From contig NZ_VOSI01000003.1 of the NCBI RefSeq assembly GCF_019797745.1, forward strand, positions 186,001 to 250,000: DNA of 64,000 bases, read 5' to 3'. Numbering within the stretch: position 1 is the first letter of the stretch; every line of letters starts with the position of its first letter. This stretch comes from Edaphocola aurantiacus (GTDB taxonomy: Bacteria; Bacteroidota; Bacteroidia; Chitinophagales; Chitinophagaceae). The translations under genes were made by a program, and so were the position numbers. Below, one piece after another: positions 1-9,364 of this stretch. The notes beneath the pieces were generated by a model, which saw only the letters and a list, made by a program, of their open reading frames with translations, ran no database searches and was not told the origin of the DNA.

Positions 1-1
1 C

Positions 2-139
2 AGGGTCTTTGTACAGGAGTATAAAGCGGGCACCAACAAAACAACGGTAGACCTGAACAATGTAAGCAAGGGTACTTATATATTGCGTATCAACACTAAA
101 GATAAAGGGTCGGTACACCGTAAAATCGTATTGAAGTAA
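2..139 (+). CDS. C-terminal end of a T9SS-sorted secreted protein (partial)
   Basis: Only the last 45 residues lie in the window. They read as the end of a type A T9SS sorting domain: alternating strands with the typical KGTYILRI motif and a final basic stretch ending IVLK. In Bacteroidota this domain directs an outer-membrane-translocated protein to the T9SS, where it is removed and the protein is surface-attached or released. Nothing can be said about the mature protein. A hairpin terminator follows. Confidence 0.75.
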   Translation, partial: RVFVQEYKAGTNKTTVDLNNVSKGTYILRINTKDKGSVHRKIVLK

Positions 140-166
140 GTTTTTATAGTTAAACAATCAATTGCT

Positions 167-212
167 CAGCCGCAGGCCGTCCGTACAGGATACCTGCGGC
201 TGCTTATTTTGT
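167..212 (+). terminator. Rho-independent terminator after the T9SS protein
   Basis: Ten-bp arms CAGCCGCAGG (167-176) and CCTGCGGCTG (193-202) are followed by a T-rich stretch. It sits between the T9SS gene and queD. Confidence 0.6.
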
Positions 213-246
213 GAAGATTTAAGAAACGGAAACAAGAAAAACATTT

Positions 247-254
247 TACCTTTG
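247..254 (+). promoter_or_regulatory. Promoter -7 box of queD-folE
   Basis: TACCTTTG matches the Bacteroidota -7 consensus TAnnTTTG. It lies 22 bases before the queD ATG, so it probably drives queD and folE together. Confidence 0.6.
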
Positions 255-276
255 CCGTGATTATATTTATATATAC

Positions 277-687
277 ATGATATATCTTACCCGAGTAGAG
301 CATTTCAATGCCGCCCATAAACTGTATAATCCTGAATGGTCGGCGGAGAAAAATTTTGAAGTCTTCAGTAAATGTTCCAATCCTAACTGGCATGGCCACA
401 ATTATGAATTGCATGTAACCGTAAAAGGGGAGCCTAATCCTCAGACCGGCTTTGTGTATAATGCGAAAGAATTGAGCCAGATCATTAAAGACGTAGTATT
501 GGAGAAAATAGACCACCGTAACCTGAACCTTGATGTGGACTTTATGGAAGGCAAATTTACCAGCGCTGAAAACCTGGCTATTGGTATCTGGGATCAGCTG
601 AAGCCGCACATCGAAAAAGATGGCGTACTGCTGCACTGCATTAAATTACTGGAAACAAGAAATATTTACGTAGAGTACTACGGTTAA
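277..687 (+). CDS. queD: 6-carboxy-5,6,7,8-tetrahydropterin synthase
   Basis: QueD converts dihydroneopterin triphosphate to 6-carboxytetrahydropterin, the second step of queuosine/7-deazaguanine synthesis. The 136-residue length is normal for the family. Visible residues include the zinc ligands His14, His39 and His41 (WHGHNYEL), catalytic Cys33, the Asp79-His80 pair and Glu126. It begins at an ATG 22 bases after a -7 box. folE, which makes its substrate, starts 13 bases downstream, so the two form a natural operon. A eukaryote-type PTPS role is possible but less likely in bacteria. Confidence 0.93.
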   Translation: MIYLTRVEHFNAAHKLYNPEWSAEKNFEVFSKCSNPNWHGHNYELHVTVKGEPNPQTGFVYNAKELSQIIKDVVLEKIDHRNLNLDVDFMEGKFTSAENLAIGIWDQLKPHIEKDGVLLHCIKLLETRNIYVEYYG

Positions 688-700
688 TCAATAAGAAAGA

Positions 701-1297
701 ATGGCTTATAAAAAAATTGAAACGTACGACGAACACACTACCGAAGAATTGTCTTCTTTATACAAATCGGTAATTGTTGCGCTGGGAGAGGATGCGGAGA
801 GAGATGGATTACAGAAAACACCAGAGCGCATGGCGAAGGCGATGCAATACCTGACTCATGGTTACCAGCTGGATGCAAGGGAAATCCTGAATTCGGCAAA
901 GTTCAAGGAAGATTATAATGAAATGGTTATTGTGAAGGACATAGAACTGTATTCTATGTGCGAGCATCACTTACTGCCATTCATCGGTAAGGCACATATT
1001 GCCTATATTCCGAATGGCTATATCACCGGGCTCAGCAAGCTGGCCAGGGTAGTGGATGTATATGCCCGCCGCCTGCAGGTACAGGAAAGACTGACCGACC
1101 AGATACTGGCAGCACTGCAGGACACCCTGCAACCATTGGGCGTGGCCGTCGTAATTGAAGCAAAACACATGTGCATGATGATGCGCGGGGTACAAAAGCA
1201 AAACAGTACCACAACCACTTCAGCATTCAGCGGGCAGTTCCTTAAAAATGAAACCCGTTCTGAATTTTTACGCTTGATTTCATCAGAATTATCTTAA
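701..1297 (+). CDS. folE: GTP cyclohydrolase I
   Basis: FolE converts GTP to 7,8-dihydroneopterin triphosphate, feeding both folate and queuosine synthesis. The 198-residue protein carries the zinc ligands Cys87, His90 ([10 protein letters not shown]) and Cys158 (KHMCMMMRG), and the [10 protein letters not shown] substrate loop. It directly follows queD. folB, another pterin gene, lies about 6 kb away on the other strand. Length and motifs are complete. Confidence 0.97.
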   Translation: MAYKKIETYDEHTTEELSSLYKSVIVALGEDAERDGLQKTPERMAKAMQYLTHGYQLDAREILNSAKFKEDYNEMVIVKDIELYSMCEHHLLPFIGKAHIAYIPNGYITGLSKLARVVDVYARRLQVQERLTDQILAALQDTLQPLGVAVVIEAKHMCMMMRGVQKQNSTTTTSAFSGQFLKNETRSEFLRLISSELS

Positions 1298-1343
1298 ATT
1301 GCGTGGACAAAAAACCATTAAAAGGGGAAAAAAGAAAAAGATC

Positions 1344-2660
1344 ATGAATAAAAAACAATTTGTAACATTGGGCTTAGTACTGGCTACTGCTACAGGTACC
1401 ACTTATGCCCAGAAAGCAAAGATCAAAGAAGCAAACAATGCTTATGATAAAGCAACCTTGGCGCTGATTGCGGACAATAAAGCCGAAGCTGAAGCGCAGT
1501 TAAACAAGGCGAAAGCTGCTGCTGATGAAGCTGTGGCTAATGCAGAAACATCTGGTAATGCTTCTGCATGGATGGCAAAAGCGGTTACGTATATCAGCAT
1601 GTCACAACTGCCTGCTTTCCAGGATCAGAAAGCATACAAAGCTGGTTTTGATGCGTTTGAAAAAGCAGTATCCCTGGATGCTAAAATTGAAAATAAAACA
1701 GATGGTATTGATGCTGTAGTTAAGAATGCAGGTATTTTCTCATTCAACGATGGTATCTCTGAATTCAATAAAAGTAATTATGATGCGGCTATCGCAGCAT
1801 TTGATGTAACCAAAAAAGCATTTGGGTACAAAAACGGTGCCTATATCAAAGATAACAAAGCCGTTTATGATACCGTATTGGCACAGGCCAATATGTACAG
1901 CGCTTATTCATCATACTACCAGAAAAAATATGATGAAGCAGTTCCAAAACTGGAAGCCGCAATGGCTAACCCTGTTACTACAGGAACAGTAGATCTGTAC
2001 CGTGTTGCAGCAATGAGCTATGGTGAGCAGAAAAATAATGCAAAACAAATGGCTACTATTGAAGCCGCTAAGAAAAAATTCCCGGGCAATAAAGATATCG
2101 CTGCCGATGAGCTGAACTATTATGTAGCGCAGGGACAGCAGGATCTGCTGGTGAAAAAATTCGAAGAAGCAGTAGCGCAGGATCCTTCAAATCCGCAATA
2201 TATCAGCAACCTGGGTATCCTGTATTTAAACATGGCTACCGGCAAGGATGGTAATACACCAGCCAATGCAGAAGATATGTTCAAAAAAGCGGAAGCGCAA
2301 ATGAAGAAAGCTATTGAACTGGAATCCAACAACCCGATTTACCAGTATCAGTTAGGTAATATGTTTGTGCAGAAATCTGATTATATCGCAAACCAGATGA
2401 ACAAATTAGGTAGCACCAAAGCAGATAATGCCAAATACGATGGTTTATTCAACCTGAGAAACAGCTACCTGAAAGAGTCATTAACTCCGTTTGCAGCCGT
2501 AGAAAGAATTCTGGAGCCAAAACAAAAATCAAACAGCATCTCTTCTGATGAAAAAGGATACCTGCTGGAAGCATTACAGGCAATGGGTAAGATCCACGCA
2601 GCATTAAATGATCCTGCTAAATCTGCAGAATACAAGGCTAAATTAAAATCTTACGAATAA
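1344..2660 (+). CDS. Periplasmic TPR-repeat protein
   Basis: A 438-residue exported protein with a signal peptide (MNKKQFVTLGLVLATA, cleavage near TYAQ) followed by repeated helix pairs typical of tetratricopeptide repeats, for example around residues 130-290. I chose the ATG at 1344 rather than the TTG at 1299 because the signal peptide starts there and an AG-rich stretch precedes it. It starts 46 bases after folE and may be co-transcribed, but no functional link is evident. TPR proteins usually scaffold protein complexes; the partner is unknown. Confidence 0.8.
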   Translation: MNKKQFVTLGLVLATATGTTYAQKAKIKEANNAYDKATLALIADNKAEAEAQLNKAKAAADEAVANAETSGNASAWMAKAVTYISMSQLPAFQDQKAYKAGFDAFEKAVSLDAKIENKTDGIDAVVKNAGIFSFNDGISEFNKSNYDAAIAAFDVTKKAFGYKNGAYIKDNKAVYDTVLAQANMYSAYSSYYQKKYDEAVPKLEAAMANPVTTGTVDLYRVAAMSYGEQKNNAKQMATIEAAKKKFPGNKDIAADELNYYVAQGQQDLLVKKFEEAVAQDPSNPQYISNLGILYLNMATGKDGNTPANAEDMFKKAEAQMKKAIELESNNPIYQYQLGNMFVQKSDYIANQMNKLGSTKADNAKYDGLFNLRNSYLKESLTPFAAVERILEPKQKSNSISSDEKGYLLEALQAMGKIHAALNDPAKSAEYKAKLKSYE

Positions 2661-2670
2661 GTAATAATGA

Positions 2671-2717
2671 ATTGCATAAAAAAGCAGCGTACCCGTTACG
2701 CTGCTTTTTTATGCAAT
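2671..2717 (+). terminator. Strong bidirectional-type terminator hairpin
   Basis: Perfect 20-bp arms (2671-2690 and 2698-2717) with a 7-nt loop and T-rich 3' arm. It ends the folE/TPR transcript. Confidence 0.85.
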
Positions 2718-3237
2718 TAAGAGCGGTTTGCAGGGCAGCGGTATACTTTCTATGTTATTTGCTACAACTATTCATCCTGCCAGCCGATAGCGGAGGTATG
2801 TCTTTTTAGAGAAGCAAATGAGTGGTGTAAAATATAGGTTCGTATTAGACAATACGAACCTTTTCTTGTGTATATGGAATGTTGTGTAAGGAGATTCCGT
2901 TCTTGGGGTAAGGAATATTCCTCTTACAACAAACTTTTGCTGCCATTTTACCGGCATTATATAGTAATAGTTGCCTGAGTACAGCAGTGCTAATAGCCAC
3001 CGGAAAGTGAATTGAATCCTGGTGCGGCGCAAATGTATAGAATGTTAAGTGTATTAAAGAATGTAGTATCGAATGTTTTCAGGTTTACACTTAGTTTGTA
3101 GTGAAAATACTACAATAGCGTGGAAAGTTACCCGATTAAGACTATATTGTAGGTCGGAAACAGATAATTTTGAGTATGTTCTGCTACCATTTGAAGTACC
3201 GGCAAAACCGTTGCAGGATTTAACTTTCCCTTGCTCA
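2718..3237. other. Intergenic region, no convincing gene
   Basis: About 520 bases between the TPR gene and the MoxR promoter. A perfect 10-bp hairpin (GGTTCGTATT at 2837-2846, loop AGAC, AATACGAACC at 2851-2860) followed by TTTTCTT looks like an orphan terminator, perhaps for an unseen small RNA. A minus-strand open frame at 2772-3032 has no start context, domain or family resemblance and I do not call it. Confidence 0.4.
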
Positions 3238-3245
3238 TAATTTTG
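3238..3245 (+). promoter_or_regulatory. Promoter -7 box of the MoxR/Bat operon
   Basis: TAATTTTG fits TAnnTTTG. It lies about 90 bases before the MoxR ATG, with a TTG at 3211-3213 as a possible -33 element at a slightly long spacing. Confidence 0.5.
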
Positions 3246-3334
3246 CCAATAAATCGTTTATTTTACAGGAAACGCATAAATTGCAGTTCCAAGAAGAAAA
3301 GTTTTAGATACAGAAAATACAATCGAATTATTTT

Positions 3335-4348
3335 ATGGAGTTATCTGCGAGCAGCTATTCAGTGAATATCAAAGCGCTGAATGAACGGATCAATGCCAAG
3401 AGCGCATTTGTAGATATGTTGCTGTTAGAATTAAGTAAAGCTATTGTGGGACAGAAGCATATGGGAGAGCGATTACTGATCGGACTCCTGGCCAATGGAC
3501 ACATACTGCTGGAAGGTGTACCGGGACTGGCCAAGACACTGGCTATCAAATCCCTGGCTTCCGCTATCGATGCGCGTTTCAGCCGCATCCAGTTTACCCC
3601 CGATTTATTACCGGCCGATGTAATCGGTACGATGATCTATAATCCCAAGGAGCATACGTTTGAAGTGCGCCGCGGACCAATATTTGCCAACTTCGTACTG
3701 GCCGATGAGATCAATCGCGCCCCGGCAAAGGTACAGTCGGCCCTGCTGGAAGCCATGCAGGAAAAGCAGGTAACCATCGGTGATACCACACATAAGTTGG
3801 CAGAGCCATTCCTCGTACTGGCTACACAAAACCCTATAGAACAGGAAGGTACTTATGCCTTGCCGGAGGCACAGGTAGACCGTTTCCTGCTGAAAGTCGT
3901 GATCGGTTATCCCGAAAAAGAAGATGAGCGACTGATCATTCGTCAGAATATAGAACCACAGAGCAAGAATCAAATCAATGCAGTAGTTACTGCACAAGAG
4001 ATTGTAGAGGCACGTGAACTGGTTCGGGAAGTCTATATGGATGAGAAGATCGAACAATACATCATCGACATCGTATTTGCCACCCGTTATCCCAAAGACT
4101 ATAATTTACAGAAACTGCAGCCTTATATTGCCTTTGGCTGTTCGCCGAGAGCGAGTATCAGCCTGGCCATTGCTGCCAAGGCATATGCCTTTATCAGGCG
4201 CCGCGGGTATGTAATTCCGGAAGATATCCGTGCAGTATGTTATGATGTACTGCGCCACCGTATCGGCATTACCTACGAGGCAGAAGCAGAGAATATCACC
4301 TCTGTAAACATTATCGATGAAATACTGAATGCCGTAGAAGTACCTTAG
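3335..4348 (+). CDS. MoxR-family AAA+ ATPase
   Basis: A 337-residue AAA+ ATPase of the MoxR group, thought to act as chaperones that mature or activate von Willebrand factor A (vWA) proteins. The Walker A motif is GVPGLAKT (residues 61-68), Walker B is VLADEINR (121-128), and a sensor-like region is TQNPIEQEGTY. The MoxR lid domain follows. It heads a run of DUF58, BatD-like and BatA genes on the same strand, the standard Bat aerotolerance arrangement of Bacteroidota, so the BatA vWA protein is the expected client. Confidence 0.92.
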   Translation: MELSASSYSVNIKALNERINAKSAFVDMLLLELSKAIVGQKHMGERLLIGLLANGHILLEGVPGLAKTLAIKSLASAIDARFSRIQFTPDLLPADVIGTMIYNPKEHTFEVRRGPIFANFVLADEINRAPAKVQSALLEAMQEKQVTIGDTTHKLAEPFLVLATQNPIEQEGTYALPEAQVDRFLLKVVIGYPEKEDERLIIRQNIEPQSKNQINAVVTAQEIVEARELVREVYMDEKIEQYIIDIVFATRYPKDYNLQKLQPYIAFGCSPRASISLAIAAKAYAFIRRRGYVIPEDIRAVCYDVLRHRIGITYEAEAENITSVNIIDEILNAVEVP

Positions 4349-4418
4349 CAGGTACATGGCTTCGTAATCATTACGAATACATCTTTTATTTGACCAGGAT
4401 TCAACAGGCTAAGCTTTA

Positions 4419-5288
4419 ATGACTACTGCAGAAATTTTAAAGAAGGTAAGAAAGATAGAGATCAAGACCAAAGGGCTGAGCAGTCATATCTTTTCCGGCG
4501 AGTATCATTCCGCATTTAAAGGAAGGGGTATGTCCTTCAGTGAAGTGCGCGAATATTCGCCAGGCGATGATGTGCGCACTATTGACTGGAATGTGACTGC
4601 CCGTTTCTCTACCCCTTTTGTAAAGGTTTTTGAAGAAGAGCGCGAACTGACTGTAATGCTGCTGGTAGATGTCAGTGGCAGTTCCTTATTCGGTACAGCA
4701 CAGCTCAATAAAAGAGAAATGATCACCGAGATCTGCGCGGTGCTTGCCTTTTCGGCAACTACCAATAATGATAAGGTAGGTGTTATCTTCTTCAGTGATA
4801 AAGTTGAACAATATATTCCACCTAAAAAAGGGAAGTCGCATATACTGCGCATTATCCGTGAACTCATCACTATGCAACCGGTGCAGAACCGCGGTACCGA
4901 CATTCGTTGCTGCCTGGAGTTCCTGAATAATGTGATGCGCAAACGCGCCATTACATTTCTGATCAGCGATTTTATCTCGGAGGAGTATGAGTATCCGCTC
5001 AAAATGGCTGCGAGAAGGCATGACCTGGTGGGCATGCAGGTGTATGATCGTATGGATATGGAATTGCCTGATGCCGGGCTGCTGCAGGTACAGGATTCCG
5101 AAACCGGTGCCAGCCGCTGGATAGACAGCACGCATCCTGCAACCCGCATCAGTTATACCGCCGGATTCAAAAAGCAACAACAATACAATACAGAAACATT
5201 CCTTAGGGCCGGAGCGCAATTGCTCTCTGTACGCACCGACCAGGATTATATCAAAACACTACAAGGCTTTTTCAGAGCGAGAATATAG
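4419..5288 (+). CDS. DUF58 domain-containing protein
   Basis: A 289-residue cytoplasmic protein with the DUF58 signature around residues 35-60 (GMSFSEVREYSPGDDVR followed by TIDWN) and a vWA-like fold with a DVSGSS metal-site motif near residue 90. DUF58 proteins accompany MoxR ATPases and Bat proteins throughout Bacteroidota; their biochemical role is unsettled. It starts 70 bases after the MoxR gene and ends 9 bases before the next gene. Confidence 0.9.
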   Translation: MTTAEILKKVRKIEIKTKGLSSHIFSGEYHSAFKGRGMSFSEVREYSPGDDVRTIDWNVTARFSTPFVKVFEEERELTVMLLVDVSGSSLFGTAQLNKREMITEICAVLAFSATTNNDKVGVIFFSDKVEQYIPPKKGKSHILRIIRELITMQPVQNRGTDIRCCLEFLNNVMRKRAITFLISDFISEEYEYPLKMAARRHDLVGMQVYDRMDMELPDAGLLQVQDSETGASRWIDSTHPATRISYTAGFKKQQQYNTETFLRAGAQLLSVRTDQDYIKTLQGFFRARI

Positions 5289-5297
5289 CATTTGCAG

Positions 5298-6251
5298 ATG
5301 AACAGAAAGAATTATTTCCCCCTAACACTTGGATGCCTGCTGCTCCTGAGCATACTGCTGCAACCCTTTGTGACAATGGCACAGACTACGGTTAAAGCAA
5401 GCGTGGACAGTCGCCGTATTGCCATAGGCGAACAGCTGCACCTGTTCCTGGAGGTAAGTCATAAAGAGCAGGATGGAAAGCTCGTATGGCCTGCTGTACC
5501 ACAACTCAGCGGCCTCGAAATCGTAGACACCGGTAAGGTAGATTCCCTGTCCGGAGCTAACGGACAAGTGCTCTATAAACAAAAATTGACCCTGACCGGC
5601 TTCGACTCCGGTACCTATATTATACCGCCGGTAGCCTTTACGGTGCAAAGCCCGGACGGACAGGAAAAGGTATTGAATACGGACAGTACATCTGTTACGA
5701 TACAGACGGTCCTGGTAGACTTGCAAAAGCCTATACGTCCGCTCAAAGATATTATACAGGTGCCTAAGGCCTGGTGGGAATACTGGCCATGGGCTGTAGG
5801 GGCATTGCTTGCAGCCGCAGTACTGTTCTTCTTGTGGAGATGGCTGCGTAAACGCAGCAGGACCCCGCGCAAGCTCCGTAGACCTGTAGAGCAGCCACAT
5901 GAGAAAGCCCTGCGTATGCTGGAAGAAATGTCGCATAAACCTTATGAGGCAGAAGGATTACTTAAAGAATATTATACCGACCTGACCAATATCCTGAGAA
6001 CCTATCTGGAAGAGCGTTATGGCATTGCCGCAGCAGAACTGACTACGGACGATCTGCTGAAACTGGCCAAACAGAACAGAGAACTGAAGAAGATACGACA
6101 GGAGTTGAAACAAATATTTGTAATGGCCGATCTGGCCAAATTTGCCAAAGCTGCCCCTGAACACCTGGAGCAGGTTGCGTGTATGGATGCTGCAACCAAG
6201 ATCATTTATAAAACAAAAAGCCGTGAGCCGAAGGAGGGCGCTGTAGTATGA
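5298..6251 (+). CDS. BatD-like membrane protein
   Basis: A 317-residue protein with an N-terminal signal sequence, a periplasmic beta-sandwich region resembling the N-terminus of BatD (residues about 30-140), one membrane span near residue 165 followed by a basic anchor (RWLRKRSR), and a helical cytoplasmic tail of DUF4381-like character. I prefer the ATG at 5298 to the TTG at 5292. It is shorter than full-length BatD proteins. Its stop overlaps the start of the BatA gene by 4 bases, indicating translational coupling. Confidence 0.75.
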   Translation: MNRKNYFPLTLGCLLLLSILLQPFVTMAQTTVKASVDSRRIAIGEQLHLFLEVSHKEQDGKLVWPAVPQLSGLEIVDTGKVDSLSGANGQVLYKQKLTLTGFDSGTYIIPPVAFTVQSPDGQEKVLNTDSTSVTIQTVLVDLQKPIRPLKDIIQVPKAWWEYWPWAVGALLAAAVLFFLWRWLRKRSRTPRKLRRPVEQPHEKALRMLEEMSHKPYEAEGLLKEYYTDLTNILRTYLEERYGIAAAELTTDDLLKLAKQNRELKKIRQELKQIFVMADLAKFAKAAPEHLEQVACMDAATKIIYKTKSREPKEGAVV

Positions 6252-7258
6252 TGCAGATACCCGGTACCCATATAGCCTTACATAGCCCGGCATATATTTT
6301 ATTATTGCTCTGTATCCCGCTCTGGCTCTGGATCAGACGCAGAAAGCAGTTGTCACGGGAGATGACTTTTCACCTGTCCACAACGAAGACCTTAGCTGGT
6401 CTGCCCGATGCACCAAAAGTACGCTACCGCAAATGGCTGCACTATTTGCGCATAGCCGCATTAGTCTTATGCTGCATTGCACTGAGTCGTCCGCAGCAGA
6501 CCAATGCCCCGGACAATAAATATAATGAAGGTATAGATATTGTGTTGAGCATGGACTTGTCTACAAGTATGCTGGCAGAAGACTTTAAGCCAAACCGCAT
6601 TGAAGCTGCAAAAGAAGTGGCAGAACATTTTGTGATGGATCGGCCGGCAGATCGTATTGGTCTTGTTGTGTTTGCAGGGGAGAGTTTTACCCAGGCACCC
6701 ATCACTACCGATCATAATGTCATCATCGAACAGCTGGAAAACCTGCAAAGTGGTATGCTGGCCGATGGTACCGCCATTGGTATGGGACTGGCTACAGCAG
6801 TAGATCGCCTGCGAAGCAGTTCGGCTAAGAGCAAGGTAGTGATCCTGCTTACAGATGGGGTCAATAACTCGGGTTATATCGATCCGCAAACGGCATTGCG
6901 TATTGCGCAAACCTATAAGGTGAGGGTATATACAGTTGGTGTCGGATCCAAGGGGACAGCCATGTACCCGGTGCAGGATGCCTCCGGCAGAATGCATACC
7001 CAGGCTATGCCGGTACAGATCGATGAGGCCCTGCTGACAGAGATTGCACAGCAGACCGGCGGTAAGTACTTCCGTGCAACAGATAATGCTTCCCTGAAGA
7101 AAATCTATAATGAGATTGATCAGCTCGAAAAGAGCAAGATCGATGGCAGTGGTAATATGCAGTATAAAGAATGGTACTGGCCATTTGCCTTGCTGGGCGT
7201 ATGTTTACTGGCACTGGAGTTACTCCTTTCCTATACCGTATTCAGGAGTATTACCTAA
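6248..7258 (+). CDS. batA: BatA-type vWA domain membrane protein
   Basis: A 336-residue protein with an N-terminal membrane span (LLLCIPLWLWIRRRK), a second span near residue 65, a vWA domain with the MIDAS motif SMDLSTSML and the later TDGVNNSG loop, and a C-terminal membrane span. This is the BatA layout. Bat proteins are linked to stress or oxygen tolerance, but the mechanism is not established. The usual downstream batB and TPR batC are absent: the next gene, folB, is convergent and the two stop codons overlap. Confidence 0.88.
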   Translation: MMQIPGTHIALHSPAYILLLLCIPLWLWIRRRKQLSREMTFHLSTTKTLAGLPDAPKVRYRKWLHYLRIAALVLCCIALSRPQQTNAPDNKYNEGIDIVLSMDLSTSMLAEDFKPNRIEAAKEVAEHFVMDRPADRIGLVVFAGESFTQAPITTDHNVIIEQLENLQSGMLADGTAIGMGLATAVDRLRSSSAKSKVVILLTDGVNNSGYIDPQTALRIAQTYKVRVYTVGVGSKGTAMYPVQDASGRMHTQAMPVQIDEALLTEIAQQTGGKYFRATDNASLKKIYNEIDQLEKSKIDGSGNMQYKEWYWPFALLGVCLLALELLLSYTVFRSIT

Positions 7259-7587
7259 TCAGAAAAGCTAACCTCCATATAATCCACGATACCGGAAATA
7301 GGAGGATTCAGTTTGCGTACACTGATGCTTACCTTACTTTCATCCTGCAACCCTTTGATTTTTGCATAAACATCACGAACGATCGTTTCCAGTGTTTTAT
7401 GCGGCTGTTGCATCACTTCCTTCAGCAGGCTGTATAAGACTGTATAGTCTATAAGCGGTAGCTGTTGAATATCTGCAGGTACACTTACCCTCAGGTCTAC
7501 CTGTATTTTATTCATAGTATGTGCTTCCTGCGGATACAGGCCTACAGGCACATTGAACAGGGCATTCATTACAGATACGGTCAGCAT
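7255..7587 (-). CDS. folB: Dihydroneopterin aldolase
   Basis: A 110-residue protein of FolB size. FolB cleaves 7,8-dihydroneopterin to 6-hydroxymethyl-7,8-dihydropterin and glycolaldehyde in folate synthesis. The sequence shows the strand pattern KIQVDLRVSV, the DYTVLYSLLKEVM helix containing the conserved Y, and the PHKTLETIVRDV helix with the conserved Glu, followed by the VSISVRKLNPP strand. It converges on batA with overlapping stop codons. Confidence 0.85.
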   Translation of the reverse strand: MLTVSVMNALFNVPVGLYPQEAHTMNKIQVDLRVSVPADIQQLPLIDYTVLYSLLKEVMQQPHKTLETIVRDVYAKIKGLQDESKVSISVRKLNPPISGIVDYMEVSFSD

Positions 7588-7620
7588 GATAATCTGGTAT
7601 ATTGAATAGTTATGGAAAGA

Positions 7621-7645
7621 AAAAATGGGAGCGGGCTCCCATTTT
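7621..7645 (-). terminator. Terminator of the secreted-protein gene
   Basis: AAAATGGGAG and CTCCCATTTT arms with a short CGGG loop lie directly downstream (on the minus strand) of the gene at 7653-8411. Confidence 0.65.
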
Positions 7646-7652
7646 CGTTTAT

Positions 7653-8411
7653 TTAAAATATAGTGACATATCCTTTTTCAAATTCTTTGTGCTCTTTGAA
7701 AATGGTAAACTGGTATAAACCTAATTGGTTAAAATTGCGTTTGTCCAGGATGATCACTTTCTCATTTACCCTTGGTATCGTCAGCACCTTTTTCTTAGAG
7801 GCATCGTAGAACTCGATAGAATAATTTGTATTCAGTGCATCAGGCAATTCGATATTGATATTACCTGAAAAAGGATTTGTATATACATACTTCGATTTCG
7901 GATAGGTTACCGCCTGCGCTTGCTTTTCTACCGCATTCACAATTTGCTTTGGAGATTCCGTTGATGTATTCTGGTTGATCACTTTCTGTAGCTCCTCAGA
8001 AGATGTCGGGATCAGCTTTTGCTTGGCAATAGTCGCACTGTCCAGGTAGAGTGATTTCAGGTTACTTTTAAAGTCAATACCGGAACCGAATTCCAGTACA
8101 ATACGATACCAGTTTTTACCCACCATCGGATGCGGATCTACGAATGCAGCAGCACCCTTGCCCGTTTTTGGCACAGTACCAATAGTGGTAAAATTATAGT
8201 TACTGTCTGCAGAGCGCTGAACGGTGATCAGTTTTACGCCATTTTCGTACGGATTGATAAATGATAAAATATTGATTCCGTCTTTGGTCACAGCATTAAA
8301 GTCGGGTAGTGTCGGAGTAGGGCCTTCTTCCTGTGCTTGTGCCTGGAAACTGAATAAAAGTAATAACGCGTATATAAAACCTTTAATAGAGACAGATTGT
8401 ATTTGCTTCAT
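7653..8411 (-). CDS. Secreted protein with a degenerate T9SS-like C-terminus
   Basis: A 252-residue protein with a signal peptide (hydrophobic GFIYALLLLFSFQAQAQ). Residues 35-120 resemble a Fn3-like fold (VQRSADSNYNFTTIGTV). The last 75 residues (TNPFSGNINIELPD onward) look like a T9SS sorting domain, but end EKGYVTIF rather than in the usual basic tail. I do not recognise a specific function. It stands alone between terminators. Confidence 0.7.
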   Translation of the reverse strand: MKQIQSVSIKGFIYALLLLFSFQAQAQEEGPTPTLPDFNAVTKDGINILSFINPYENGVKLITVQRSADSNYNFTTIGTVPKTGKGAAAFVDPHPMVGKNWYRIVLEFGSGIDFKSNLKSLYLDSATIAKQKLIPTSSEELQKVINQNTSTESPKQIVNAVEKQAQAVTYPKSKYVYTNPFSGNINIELPDALNTNYSIEFYDASKKKVLTIPRVNEKVIILDKRNFNQLGLYQFTIFKEHKEFEKGYVTIF

Positions 8412-8473
8412 GAGTTCAAAAATAAGTAATTCACAATAGATTTTTCAGCGTAGCGCTATTTTTAGTAAAACCT

Positions 8474-9364
8474 TTACGCTTCCAGCAGATGAGCAATGCT
8501 GCGGTTTCCCTGCAGGCCACCGGTATGTATGCATAATATATGCTGCGCAGCGATCTTGTCCTGCTTTATCATCTCCAGCAGACCCCAGAGCATTTTAGCA
8601 TTATATACAAAATCCAGTGGAAGATCATGCTCTTGCTGCATATAACGGATAAAGTCAATCAATTCAGGTGTGTACCGGGCAAATTTTCCGAAATGATAGT
8701 CTGTAGCCAGCGCCCAGCGCTGATGGGGTATCTGTGCCTGCAGCTCCTCTGCAATAGTTGCTCCCTGCTTAAAAACAGTAAAGCCCAGTGCGGACTGATG
8801 GGGTAGTAAGCCATTGGCAATGCCACAGAAGGTAGTGCCGGAGCCGATGGCACAGCATATCAGTTCTGTTTCTGCCGGTATATAACTTGTAATTGCCGCT
8901 GCACCCGCTATACCCATGGCACCATAGCCGCCTTCCGGTATGATTAATGCACCTGGGTATTGCAGTTGTACCTCATGCAGGAATGTTTCATCATGACGAA
9001 TATAGACATCCCGGCCAACGAAATGCAGTTCCATGCCCAGTTTGCGGCATTCCTTCAGGGTTTCTGTTTCAGCGGACTGCCCGTGAAAACCCCTTACCCA
9101 TGCGCGACAGGGAATCCCCAAAGCCGCACAGGCTGCAGCGGTAGCAATAAGGTGATTAGAATGTGCTCCGCCAAAGGTTAGTATAAAAGCATAATCACCT
9201 TCACGGAACAGCCGTATATATTCCTGTAGTTTAAACCACTTATTGCCTGATACCTGCGGATGAATTTCATCCAGCCGCAGGATGCTCAAAGAGATACCTG
9301 CAGCACGATTTATAGGGTGATTAATAGGCTGTATGCGGATTTCAGGCCGCAGATCAATAGCCAT
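8474..9364 (-). CDS. PLP-dependent D-cysteine desulfhydrase / ACC deaminase family protein
   Basis: A 296-residue fold-type II PLP enzyme. The PLP-binding lysine lies in SGNKWFKL (near residue 41), followed by the cofactor-cradling GGAHSNHL motif, a PEGGYGAMG loop and the phosphate-binding AIGSGTTFCG. The family includes 1-aminocyclopropane-1-carboxylate deaminase and D-cysteine desulfhydrase; sequence alone does not separate them, and desulfhydrase is more usual in Bacteroidota. Its start codon lies inside the 3' end of era (11-base overlap), so the two are translationally linked. Confidence 0.85.
   Translation of the reverse strand: MAIDLRPEIRIQPINHPINRAAGISLSILRLDEIHPQVSGNKWFKLQEYIRLFREGDYAFILTFGGAHSNHLIATAAACAALGIPCRAWVRGFHGQSAETETLKECRKLGMELHFVGRDVYIRHDETFLHEVQLQYPGALIIPEGGYGAMGIAGAAAITSYIPAETELICCAIGSGTTFCGIANGLLPHQSALGFTVFKQGATIAEELQAQIPHQRWALATDYHFGKFARYTPELIDFIRYMQQEHDLPLDFVYNAKMLWGLLEMIKQDKIAAQHILCIHTGGLQGNRSIAHLLEA

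Noticed and set aside
2772-3032. 86-residue minus-strand frame
   Set aside because: No start context, no domain, and it spans a hairpin.
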